Part shown: piece after piece, positions 6,727 to 14,578 of the stretch | How positions within the stretch are numbered: the stretch's first letter is position 1 | How the letters are laid out: every line of letters starts with the position of its first letter | Origin: JAVBLT01 sp031553315 | Lineage (GTDB): Bacteria > Verrucomicrobiota > Kiritimatiellia > RFP12 > DVOR01 | Reading direction: 5' to 3' | NCBI GenBank assembly: GCA_031553315.1 | Contig: JAVBLT010000048.1 | Coordinates: 1 to 38,221 of the forward strand | Length of the DNA stretch: 38,221 nt | The notes under the pieces: model-generated | The model's database searches: none | What the model was told of the DNA's origin: nothing | What the model saw: only the letters and a program-made list of their open reading frames with translations | Translations under genes and position numbers: made by a program

Positions 6727-7623
6727 ATGAAACATTTCTTTGTTGGTGCCGCCGTTTTTTCTCTTTGTTCACTTTTGAACGCGGAAATTTACCGTGTTTC
6801 GATCCAGCAAAACATGCCCAGACCCGCGATTGAGGATTTAAGGAGCGTGGGGCTTTCTCTCTCGGATGAACAGCTTGCCGATGTGGGGGTGTGTGCGTAT
6901 GATGGCGAGATTGTTACATATCGTGCGGAGCTGAATCCGGCGAAAAACACAATCACTCTCTCTGCCCGGCAAGCGCTCGGCGACGGCGCTGAGAAGAGCC
7001 TGTTTCAATTGAAGGATCATCCGTATGTGCCGGGTGAGAAAATTCTGATTCCGAATGGAGATGCGTCTCTCGATTTCAGGAACAATGCCCGCTTTGAGAT
7101 CACGGTTTCAGCGGCTTCCGCGCCGGAAGTGGGCGAGTTTTCTTTCACCTCGGATGAGTTTGAGGTGATCGAGAAGGAGCCCTTTCAGGTCGCGTTCAAT
7201 GCGCCGGTGATCCGTGTGGACAAAGCGCGCGATGACATGCTTGAGGTTTCGTTGAAGGCGTTTCTGCAACGGCAGAAGGATCAGGTCGTTTTGGATCGGC
7301 TGAAGCGTTTCGGCGGTGTGGCGCAGGTCTTTGGCTCGAAGGATTCCGATTCTTCCCCATTCTTCGGTCTTAAGGCCGGTTTGGATGCTTTTTTGGAAAA
7401 AGTGAAGACCGATGAGACCGCTCTGATTGGTTTTGGGCTGTATGGCCCGCAGTATAGCCGCGAATCGGTGGAAGGGGTTTTCCCGAAGGCCGCGATCTAC
7501 GGCCGGTATGTGTTCACGGCCGAGGGCGGGTATCGCTTTTGGGAGATTGTGGCGGCTTTTTCCGGTTCGGAGCTTGTGTATCTGCGCACGCGCGATTCCC
7601 GCGTGCTGCCGATCAACCCTTGA
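6727..7623 (+). CDS. Exported protein of unknown function
   Basis: A 298-aa protein I do not recognise. Residues 1-19 form a typical signal peptide (a Lys-His start, then a hydrophobic core), with likely cleavage after LLNA. The mature part is mixed alpha/beta with no further membrane segment, so it should be periplasmic. No catalytic motif is evident. The segment around residues 165-225 is rich in charged helix (RDDMLEVSLKAFLQRQKDQ). AAAAGGA, 6 nt before the ATG, is a good ribosome site directly after repeat copy 2, so expression probably depends on read-through from the kinase promoter. Its last 11 nt overlap the convergent acetyltransferase gene. Codon use resembles the kinase gene and differs from the rest of the window. 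Confidence 0.75.
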   Translation: MKHFFVGAAVFSLCSLLNAEIYRVSIQQNMPRPAIEDLRSVGLSLSDEQLADVGVCAYDGEIVTYRAELNPAKNTITLSARQALGDGAEKSLFQLKDHPYVPGEKILIPNGDASLDFRNNARFEITVSAASAPEVGEFSFTSDEFEVIEKEPFQVAFNAPVIRVDKARDDMLEVSLKAFLQRQKDQVVLDRLKRFGGVAQVFGSKDSDSSPFFGLKAGLDAFLEKVKTDETALIGFGLYGPQYSRESVEGVFPKAAIYGRYVFTAEGGYRFWEIVAAFSGSELVYLRTRDSRVLPINP

Positions 7624-8155
7624 CGGGTTTTTCTTCATTGCGGCGGATGATGCGGGCGGGAATGCCCACGGCGTCGCACCCGGTGGGGATGTCGCTGATT
7701 ACCACGGCGTTGGCGCCGATGCGCACGTGGTCGCCGATGTTCACGGGGCCGAGAATCTTCGCGCCGGCGCCGATATCCACATGGCCGCCGATGACGGGAA
7801 AGCCGTTGCCGGCATGGCCGATGGTGACCTGCTGGAAGATGAGGCAGTTGGGGCCGATTTTCGCTTCGGGATGGATCACGATGCCGTTGGGGTGGGGCAT
7901 GAGGATGCCGCCGGCGATGTTGACGTTGAGGGGGATGTCGCACCCGGCGATGGTGCTCCAGAAGCGGTGGGCGATGATGGCCCAGACCTGGATGGGTTTG
8001 CGCACGATGAACGGCAGGCGCCTGACGGCCTGATAGCGCCGGATGGCGCGGATCACGTGCCGCTCGGGCCACCAGCGCAGGAGGCGGCATTTTTCGCGGG
8101 TGAAATCGGGCTCGGTGGCGGAGGCTCCCAGCTCAAACGGTATCTTTTCGCTCAT
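7613..8155 (-). CDS. Serine acetyltransferase-like left-handed beta-helix acyltransferase
   Basis: A 180-aa hexapeptide-repeat acyltransferase. Residues 75-165 hold the repeats (IHPEAKIGPN, VIGGHVDIGAGAKILGPVNI, VRIGANAVVI) of a left-handed beta-helix. The closing motif GIPARIIRR is typical of the CysE/serine O-acetyltransferase group. The N-terminal helical part is short, as in the compact serine acetyltransferase-like enzymes found with polysaccharide genes, so cysteine synthesis and sugar acetylation are both possible. The ATG at 8155 is chosen although it has no ribosome site: a TTGCGC-N17-TATAGT promoter ends exactly 6 nt upstream, so the mRNA should start at the A of the ATG. The gene overlaps the convergent exported protein by 11 nt at its 3' end. 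Confidence 0.85.
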   Translation of the reverse strand: MSEKIPFELGASATEPDFTREKCRLLRWWPERHVIRAIRRYQAVRRLPFIVRKPIQVWAIIAHRFWSTIAGCDIPLNVNIAGGILMPHPNGIVIHPEAKIGPNCLIFQQVTIGHAGNGFPVIGGHVDIGAGAKILGPVNIGDHVRIGANAVVISDIPTGCDAVGIPARIIRRNEEKPVKG

Positions 8156-8161
8156 GGGGGT

Positions 8162-8190
8162 ACTATACACAGGTTGTAGGCCGCGCGCAA
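8162..8190 (-). promoter_or_regulatory. Leaderless-type promoter of the acetyltransferase gene
   Basis: Minus strand: TTGCGC (8190-8185), 17-bp spacer, TATAGT (8167-8162), then ACCCCC and the ATG. A start 7 nt after the -10 is the A of the initiation codon. No Shine-Dalgarno sequence could fit in the predicted transcript. The promoter sits just behind the aspS terminator. Confidence 0.65.
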
Positions 8191-8202
8191 TGGAAATGTA
8201 AA

Positions 8203-8242
8203 TAAAAAAAAACACCCCGTTTCCATTTTTTGAAGCGGGGTG
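8203..8242 (-). terminator. Rho-independent terminator of aspS
   Basis: Arms CACCCCG (8213-8219) and CGGGGTG (8236-8242) extend inward through TTTC/GAAG to about 11 bp, with an 8-nt loop. On the minus strand the stem is followed by a run of T (complement of 8204-8212). It ends leftward transcription from aspS after the message has passed repeat copy 3. Confidence 0.85.
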
Positions 8243-8255
8243 GTTCAGAGCATAT

Positions 8256-8416
8256 TAGAGCATATTTCGATTGATTTTTCCGCTTTTTCTCGGTGTTTTT
8301 GTTTTTGAACTTCACCCTTTCAGATCGCCGTAGCGCTGCTACGGCTCACTTCAAGAATTCACCAAAAAGAAAATACCTTTCGAAAAACTGAGAAGTTTCA
8401 ATTTTAACCTGCTCTA
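8256..8416 (+). repeat. Palindromic dispersed repeat, copy 3
   Basis: A 161-bp copy bounded by TAGAGCA (8256) and TGCTCTA (8410-8416). Its central hairpin is GCCGTAGC-GCT-GCTACGGC. It is nearly the same as copy 1 over most of its length. Directly outside its left end the first 10 bp are repeated (AGAGCATATT twice in a row, 8247-8266), as if part of another end had been left behind. It lies inside the predicted aspS 3' UTR, as copy 1 does for hcp. Confidence 0.9.
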
Positions 8417-8437
8417 TTTTGAAAACTGTGCGCCTTG

Positions 8438-10216
8438 TTACACAACGGGTTTCTGGCCGCGCACCTGGATGTGGAGCTCGCGGAGCTGCTTTTCGCTGAC
8501 TTCGGCGGGGGCGTGCATCATGAGGTCTTCGGCTTTCTGGTTCATGGGGAAGGCGATGACTTCGCGGATGTTGCTTTCGTTGGCGAGGAGCATGACCATG
8601 CGGTCGACGCCGGGGGCGATGCCGCCGTGGGGGGGGGCGCCGAATTTGAAGGCGTTGAGGAGGCAGCCGAATTTGTCTTCGACGACTTCGGGGCCGTAGC
8701 CGGCGATTTCGAAGGCTTTGTACATGATGTCGGGCCGGTGGTTGCGGATGGCGCCGCTGGAGAGCTCGATGCCGTTGCAGACGACGTCGTACTGATAGGC
8801 GAGGATGTCGAGCGGGTTTTTGGTGAGGAGGGCTTCCATGCCGCCTTGGGGCATGGAGAAGGGATTGTGGGAGAAGATGACGGCGCCGGTCTCGGGGTCG
8901 CTTTCGAACATGGGGAAGTCGACGATCCAGCAGAAGCGGTAGACGTTTTTCTCGCAGATGTCGAGGTCGCGGCCGAGCTTGAGGCGGAGGTCGCCGGCGA
9001 TTTTGGCGGCGGTGTTTTCCTTGTCGCACACGAAGAAGATGACGTCGCCATCCTGAATGCCGGCCATGCCTGCGAGGGCGGCGAGTTCTTCGGGGGTGAG
9101 GAATTTCTGGATGGGGCCTTTGACGGTGGCGCCGTCCCACACGAGGTAGGCGAGGCCTTTGGCGCCGATTTCCTGGGCGTAGGCGACGAGTTTGTCGAAG
9201 AAGCTGCGGGGTTTGTCTTTGATGGCGCGCACGGGGATGGCGCGGACGACGTCGCCATTCTGCACGGCGGCGGCGAAGGCTTTGAAGCCGGAGGCGGCGA
9301 AGAGGGCGGAGGCGTCGAAGATTTCGATGGGGTTGCGCAGGTCGGGTTTGTCGGAGCCGTATTTGAGGATGGCTTCGCGGTAGGGGATGCGGCGCCACTG
9401 GGGCTGGTCGGCGATCCAGGAGGAGAAGGTTTTGAAGGTGGTGGAGAGGACGTCTTCCACCACGGCGAAGATGTCTTCCTGGGTGACGAAGGACATTTCC
9501 ATGTCGAGCTGGTAAAACTCGCCGGGGGAGCGGTCGGCGCGGGCGTCTTCATCGCGGAAGCAGGGGGCGATCTGGAAGTAGCGGTCGAAGCCGGCGACCA
9601 TGAGGAGCTGTTTGAAGAGCTGGGGGGCTTGGGGGAGGGCGTAGAATTTGCCGTGGTGGACGCGGCTGGGCACGAGGTAGTCGCGGGCGCCTTCGGGTGA
9701 GGAGCAGGTGAGGATGGGGGTCTGGTATTCGTTGAAGCCGTGGGCTTCCATGGCTTTGCGCAGGTGGGAGATGAGCCTGGAGCGCAGGACGATGTTTTTG
9801 TGTACGCGGTCGCGGCGCAGGTCGAGGTAGCGGTAGGTGAGGCGGACGTCTTCGGCGGCGTCTTCGTCGCCGGGGATGTAGATGGGGGTCTGCTCGGCGT
9901 GGGATTCCACGGTGCAGGCGTCGACCACGAGCTCGATTTGGCCGGTGGGCAGGTCGGGGTTGATTGTGGCGGGTTCGCGGGGCGTGACCTGGCCGGTGAC
10001 GGTGATGACGCTTTCGAGCTTGATGTGCGAGAGTTCTTCAAAGAAGCTGCGGCTGGGGTGCACCACAATCTGGGTCACGCCGTGATGGTCGCGCAGGTCG
10101 ATGAAGAGGATGCCGCCGTGGTCGCGTTTGCGGAAAACCCAGCCGGAGAGGCGAACGGTGGTCTCGGCCTGTGCGGCGCGCAGGTCATTGCAGGTGCAGG
10201 TGCGAAAAGGGTGCAT
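8438..10216 (-). CDS. aspS: Aspartyl-tRNA synthetase, probably non-discriminating
   Basis: A 592-aa bacterial-type class II AspRS with an N-terminal OB-fold anticodon domain (residues about 1-105), the catalytic core carrying motif 2 (FQIAPCFRDEDARADRSPGEF) and motif 3 (GIAPGVDRMVMLL), and the inserted GAD domain (about 285-420). In the anticodon domain the sequence RDHGG has His33 where discriminating enzymes carry Leu. This position has been linked to non-discriminating enzymes that also charge tRNA-Asn, in which case GatCAB would be required. The ATG at 10216 has GAG 5 nt upstream; a GTG two codons earlier is possible. It has its own TTGCAA-N17-TATACT promoter and a downstream terminator, so it is monocistronic. 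Confidence 0.96.
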   Translation of the reverse strand: MHPFRTCTCNDLRAAQAETTVRLSGWVFRKRDHGGILFIDLRDHHGVTQIVVHPSRSFFEELSHIKLESVITVTGQVTPREPATINPDLPTGQIELVVDACTVESHAEQTPIYIPGDEDAAEDVRLTYRYLDLRRDRVHKNIVLRSRLISHLRKAMEAHGFNEYQTPILTCSSPEGARDYLVPSRVHHGKFYALPQAPQLFKQLLMVAGFDRYFQIAPCFRDEDARADRSPGEFYQLDMEMSFVTQEDIFAVVEDVLSTTFKTFSSWIADQPQWRRIPYREAILKYGSDKPDLRNPIEIFDASALFAASGFKAFAAAVQNGDVVRAIPVRAIKDKPRSFFDKLVAYAQEIGAKGLAYLVWDGATVKGPIQKFLTPEELAALAGMAGIQDGDVIFFVCDKENTAAKIAGDLRLKLGRDLDICEKNVYRFCWIVDFPMFESDPETGAVIFSHNPFSMPQGGMEALLTKNPLDILAYQYDVVCNGIELSSGAIRNHRPDIMYKAFEIAGYGPEVVEDKFGCLLNAFKFGAPPHGGIAPGVDRMVMLLANESNIREVIAFPMNQKAEDLMMHAPAEVSEKQLRELHIQVRGQKPVV

Positions 10217-10260
10217 GGTCACTCGCTTTCTTCAATAATAAAAGGTAAAAATGTGCGAAA

Positions 10261-10289
10261 AGTATAACACACTGCGCCTGCTCTTGCAA
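10261..10289 (-). promoter_or_regulatory. Promoter of aspS
   Basis: Minus strand: TTGCAA (10289-10284), 17-bp spacer, TATACT (10266-10261). The -10 matches the consensus at five of six positions. It gives a leader of about 40 nt containing the ribosome site of aspS. No T-box-like structure fits in so short a leader. Confidence 0.75.
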
Positions 10290-10328
10290 ATGAGAAGCGG
10301 CGGAGTATCGCGGATTTTCGTTTTTTTA

Positions 10329-10955
10329 TCAGCGGATGAAGCTGGTGCGGATCTGGGGTTCGCGGATGGGGTGGGGGTGCCATTCGCGGCCGGAGTCGAC
10401 GCATTTGAGCATCCAGGCCATGTTGTCGGCGAGGGTGCGGAGGATTTGGAGGCCTTCCTGATCCTGGAAGATTTCCTCGGCGCTGGTTCCGTGGATTTCG
10501 TTCCAGTATTGGGAGGCCACAACGGGCATGCAGTTGATGGTGAAATATTTGTTGAGGCGGTCGATGGCGGCGGTGGAGCCTGCGCGGCGGCTGCTGACGA
10601 GGGCGGCGCCGGGTTTGTAGGCGAGGCGGGAGGCTCCGGCGAAGAACACGCGGTCGAGGAAGGAGCAGATGCCGCCGGAGGGGCCGGCGTAGTAGACGGG
10701 TGAGCCGATGATGAGGGCGTTGATCTGATCCATCATGCGGAGGGCGTCGTTGACGCAATCGTCGTCGAAGGCGCAGAGGCCGTTTTCGATTTTCCGGCAG
10801 GCTCCGCAGGCGGTGCAGCCTTGGGGCGGGCGCACGCCGATGTGGAAGATGTCGGTGTCGATTCCGTGCTCTTCGAGGCGGGTCGCCACGATTCCAAGGG
10901 CGGTGGCGGTGCAGCCGTCTTTGTGCGGGCTTCCGTTGATGAGTAAAACGTTCAT
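10329..10955 (-). CDS. NADPH-dependent FMN reductase / iron-sulfur flavoprotein-like
   Basis: A 208-aa flavodoxin-fold protein. MNVLLINGSPHKDG is the FMN phosphate-binding start of the NADPH-dependent FMN reductase family, and IIGSPVYYAGPSG (near residue 80) is the second flavin loop. A compact cysteine motif, Cys47-x2-Cys50-x2-Cys53-x7-Cys61 with a further Cys67, resembles the 4Fe-4S site of archaeal and clostridial iron-sulfur flavoproteins (Isf), so it may pass electrons from a cluster to FMN. The substrate is unknown. The strong GGGGAGG site 5 nt before the ATG at 10955 fixes the start. It has its own promoter and sits between two hairpin-bounded units. Confidence 0.85.
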   Translation of the reverse strand: MNVLLINGSPHKDGCTATALGIVATRLEEHGIDTDIFHIGVRPPQGCTACGACRKIENGLCAFDDDCVNDALRMMDQINALIIGSPVYYAGPSGGICSFLDRVFFAGASRLAYKPGAALVSSRRAGSTAAIDRLNKYFTINCMPVVASQYWNEIHGTSAEEIFQDQEGLQILRTLADNMAWMLKCVDSGREWHPHPIREPQIRTSFIR

Positions 10956-10986
10956 GAAACCTCCCCTGTTTGATTGTGTTGGTTCC

Positions 10987-11015
10987 TTTATAACCGATTC
11001 GCCTCGCGTGCGCAA
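10987..11015 (-). promoter_or_regulatory. Promoter of the FMN reductase gene
   Basis: Minus strand: TTGCGC (11015-11010), 17-bp spacer, TATAAA (10992-10987). The transcript would start near 10980 with a 25-nt leader holding GGGGAGG. The -35 hexamer is identical to that of the acetyltransferase gene. Confidence 0.75.
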
Positions 11016-11016
11016 C

Positions 11017-11050
11017 AAAAAAAGGACGCCCGGCGAGGGGCGCCCTTTTT
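11017..11050. terminator. Bidirectional terminator after tpiA
   Basis: The stem AAAAAGGaCGCCC (11019-11031) pairs with GGGCGcCCTTTTT (11038-11050), with one A/C mismatch and a 6-nt loop. It is flanked by A on one side and T on the other, so it can act in both directions. It follows the tpiA stop by 17 nt and lies directly upstream of the FMN reductase promoter. Confidence 0.85.
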
Positions 11051-11067
11051 GAAAGGCGGCCGGGCGT

Positions 11068-11826
<759 letters not shown>

Positions 11827-11864
11827 GGGGCAATCTCCTGTGGGGTTCAAAATGTGAAGCAATC

Positions 11865-11893
11865 AGTGTATCGCATCGGCGGGCGGGTTTCAA
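11865..11893 (-). promoter_or_regulatory. Promoter of tpiA
   Basis: Minus strand: TTGAAA (11893-11888), 17-bp spacer, TACACT (11870-11865). It lies in the 73-bp gap after the ABC permease stop, which shows that tpiA can be transcribed apart from the upstream operon. Confidence 0.65.
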
Positions 11894-11899
11894 GAGGGA

Positions 11900-14578
11900 T
11901 TATTCATCGCCGCCGCCGAGCACGGTAAACCGCATTGCGAGGAACGCCACGGGGCCGGCGGCCACGGCGAGGCCCGAGAGGAGCGTGAAGCCGATGCCCG
12001 CGAGGATGGCGCGCCAGGGGATCACGAGCGCCACGGAGAGGCCGCCGAAGGGCATCCAGGCCTGAGTCCAGGCGGTGAAGGTCCAGCCGCAGCAGAGGCC
12101 GAAGAGGAGGCTGGCGGCAATGGCGCAGAGATCCACGAGGATAATCTGGGTGAGGAGCAGGCGCGCGAGCTGGAGGCGGGTCATGCCCACGGCGCGCATC
12201 ACGGCGAGGGTGCGGCGCTCGGCGCGGACGCTGGCCACGAGGAGGGTGACGATGCCGAAGGAGAGGATGATCAGCGACCAGAAGGGAATGCGGGCAAGAT
12301 CGCCGATGAGCTCGGCGCCGCGGGAGAAGGTGCCGTCGGCGATTTCATCGCGCAGGTGCGCGTGCACGCTGTCGCGGCTGTTCTCGGGGAGGAGGGCTGT
12401 GACGCGGGCTTCGAGGGCGGCGGCATCGCCTTCACAGTCGCCCCAGAGGAAGCGGGCGGTTTCGGTGTTGGCGGGGTCCCAGGCGCGGGCGGCGGCGTCG
12501 CTCACGAAGACGGGGCCGAGGGTGCCGAAGGGCGCGCCGTTGCGGGCGCGGAGCCGGCTGCGGGCGGTGACGAGGTGCCAGTTGAGCTCCATCACGCCGG
12601 CGATGGGCAGGTCGAGGGTGCGCAGGCCGGGGTCGCGCTGGAGGAGGCGGAGGGTGTCGCCCGGTTTGAGGCCGCTTTGGCGGGCGAACATGGCGGTGAT
12701 GAAGCAGCCGCCGCGCGCGAGGGCTTCCGCGGGGGTCTCTCCGGCGAGGTGTTTCACGGGGGTGCGGATGAGCGGTTTGGCGCCGAAGGCGGTATCGGTC
12801 GGCACGCCGAGGAGGAGGATGTTGTTTTGAAGCGGCTCTTTGGGGAAGCGCGCCAGGGTGCCGGGGTCGACCACGTATTGGTTGGCGGAGAAGGGCATGA
12901 GGCCGGGCGGGGGAGAGGCGAGGCCGTGGGGGAGGATGGAGACGATGGCGCCGGGGAGGGTCTCGCTGGGCACAAAGGGTTTCATGAGCGAGGCGCCCCA
13001 GATGTGGATGGCGCAGTAGGAGCCGAGGCCGGCGGCCAGCGTCACGACCATGAGCGTGGTGCGTGAGCCGGCTCGGCTGACGATGCCGCGGAAGAGGGCG
13101 GCGTCGAGCCCGAAGCAGCGGGCGAAAAGCGGGAGGAAGGCGCGCTCGATGCCGCGGATGAGCAGGGGCAGGGCGCGGATGAGGCCGGCGGCATGGAGGG
13201 GAATGCCCGCGAGGATGATCAGCAGGCTGCGCGCCATGGGCGGGCAGTGGAAGGGGATCACGAGCAGCAGGAGCGGCAGCATCATGGCCACGCCGATCCA
13301 TTCGCGCCGGAGGTTGCGGGGTTCTTCCACGGGCGGGGCTTCGCTTTGAAGCGCCTCGACGGGGCGGAGGCGGAGGAGTTTGCGGGCGGGGAGAATCACG
13401 CTGAAGGCGGTGACGGCGGCGAGGAGAATCAGCGCGATCAAGGGGGTGATGAGGTCGGGGGTGTAGCCGTCGGGGAAGGTGTCGGGGCGGGCGGCGATGT
13501 AGGTTCGCAGCACGCATGAGCCGATCAGCAGGCCGATTCCCCAGCCGCACAGTGCGAGGAAGGCACCCTCGCCGGCGATGAAGCGCAGCAGCTGGCCGCG
13601 GGTCATGCCCGCGCAGCGGAGGCGGGCGAAGAAGAGGCGGCGCTGCTCCACGCCCACGCACAGGGCGTTGACGAGCATGCAGGCGGCGGTGAGCATGGCG
13701 AAGAGCGCCATGAGGGGAATCTGGCGGGAGAGGTTGGAGGTGGCGTCGGAGCGGATTTGCTGGAGGAGTTCGCCGCGGGTGACCAGCCGGGCGGCGTCGT
13801 CGTCGGGGTCGGCGCTTCGGAGGGCTTTGGCGAGGGGCGCGGGGTCGGCTCCGGGGTTGAGGGTGCAGAGCACGAGGTTTTTGTCGCCGGGTTCCACGGC
13901 GTCGGGCAGGGCGAAGAGGGTGAGGGTGTCGGAGGCGAAGAGGGTGGGGAAGCCGCTGACGCCTTCGGGCGCTTCGTAGAACCCGGCGATGCGCGCTTCG
14001 ATGCGGCCGCCGGGGGTGAGGAGGGCGAGCGTTTCGCCGACTTCGGGGGCGGGGTAGCCGCGATCGGTGAAGATGCGGCGCTGGAGGGCGCATTCGGGTT
14101 CTTCGGCGAGCGGGTCGGGCCAGGCACCGTCGACAAGGGCGCCGCGGGGCGGGCCGTTGGGGAAATCGCGGGCGGGGGCCATGCCGCAGGTGAGGCCGGG
14201 GCCTTGGATGAGGCGGCCGCCGGGGCGGTAGTCGATGGTGGTTCGGAAGACGGCGGTGGCGATGAACCCGGAAAGGGCTTCGGAGGCGGCGATGAGCTCA
14301 AGCGCGCGCGGGGAGATGGTTTTGACCGGGCTGCCGCGCGTGAGCGCCTGAATGCCCGAGCCTTTGGGCGCTGCGCCGCTCGCGCGGCCGGTCGAAACGA
14401 AGCAGTCGAAGGGGGTGATCATCTGGTCGGCGCGGGCGCGGCCCTGGGCGAAGGTGGCGACGGTGAGGCCGACTGTCCAGACCAGCAGGGCCATGGCGGC
14501 GCCGATGCCCAGCGCGGCGGTCGCCGCGCGGACGCTGTCGCGGCGGATTCCCGAAAAAACAAGCCGGGCGATGATCAT
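11900..14578 (-). CDS. ABC transporter permease with two FtsX domains (MacB/LolE-like)
   Basis: An 892-aa inner-membrane permease. A first membrane helix (about 18-44) is followed by a large extracytoplasmic domain (45-280), then helices near 286-310, 335-358 and 376-398 (first FtsX block). Further helices lie at 427-475 and 505-530, followed by a second extracytoplasmic domain (535-760) and helices near 766-785, 808-835 and 855-885 (second FtsX block). Each FtsX block has the RLRCAGMTRGQL / VMRAVGMTRLQL coupling motif that contacts the ATPase. This duplicated arrangement belongs to the family that moves lipoproteins, lipids or peptides across or out of the membrane. The ATG at 14578 overlaps the ATPase stop as ATGA, so the two genes are translationally coupled. 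The substrate is unknown. Confidence 0.88.
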   Translation of the reverse strand: MIIARLVFSGIRRDSVRAATAALGIGAAMALLVWTVGLTVATFAQGRARADQMITPFDCFVSTGRASGAAPKGSGIQALTRGSPVKTISPRALELIAASEALSGFIATAVFRTTIDYRPGGRLIQGPGLTCGMAPARDFPNGPPRGALVDGAWPDPLAEEPECALQRRIFTDRGYPAPEVGETLALLTPGGRIEARIAGFYEAPEGVSGFPTLFASDTLTLFALPDAVEPGDKNLVLCTLNPGADPAPLAKALRSADPDDDAARLVTRGELLQQIRSDATSNLSRQIPLMALFAMLTAACMLVNALCVGVEQRRLFFARLRCAGMTRGQLLRFIAGEGAFLALCGWGIGLLIGSCVLRTYIAARPDTFPDGYTPDLITPLIALILLAAVTAFSVILPARKLLRLRPVEALQSEAPPVEEPRNLRREWIGVAMMLPLLLLVIPFHCPPMARSLLIILAGIPLHAAGLIRALPLLIRGIERAFLPLFARCFGLDAALFRGIVSRAGSRTTLMVVTLAAGLGSYCAIHIWGASLMKPFVPSETLPGAIVSILPHGLASPPPGLMPFSANQYVVDPGTLARFPKEPLQNNILLLGVPTDTAFGAKPLIRTPVKHLAGETPAEALARGGCFITAMFARQSGLKPGDTLRLLQRDPGLRTLDLPIAGVMELNWHLVTARSRLRARNGAPFGTLGPVFVSDAAARAWDPANTETARFLWGDCEGDAAALEARVTALLPENSRDSVHAHLRDEIADGTFSRGAELIGDLARIPFWSLIILSFGIVTLLVASVRAERRTLAVMRAVGMTRLQLARLLLTQIILVDLCAIAASLLFGLCCGWTFTAWTQAWMPFGGLSVALVIPWRAILAGIGFTLLSGLAVAAGPVAFLAMRFTVLGGGDE

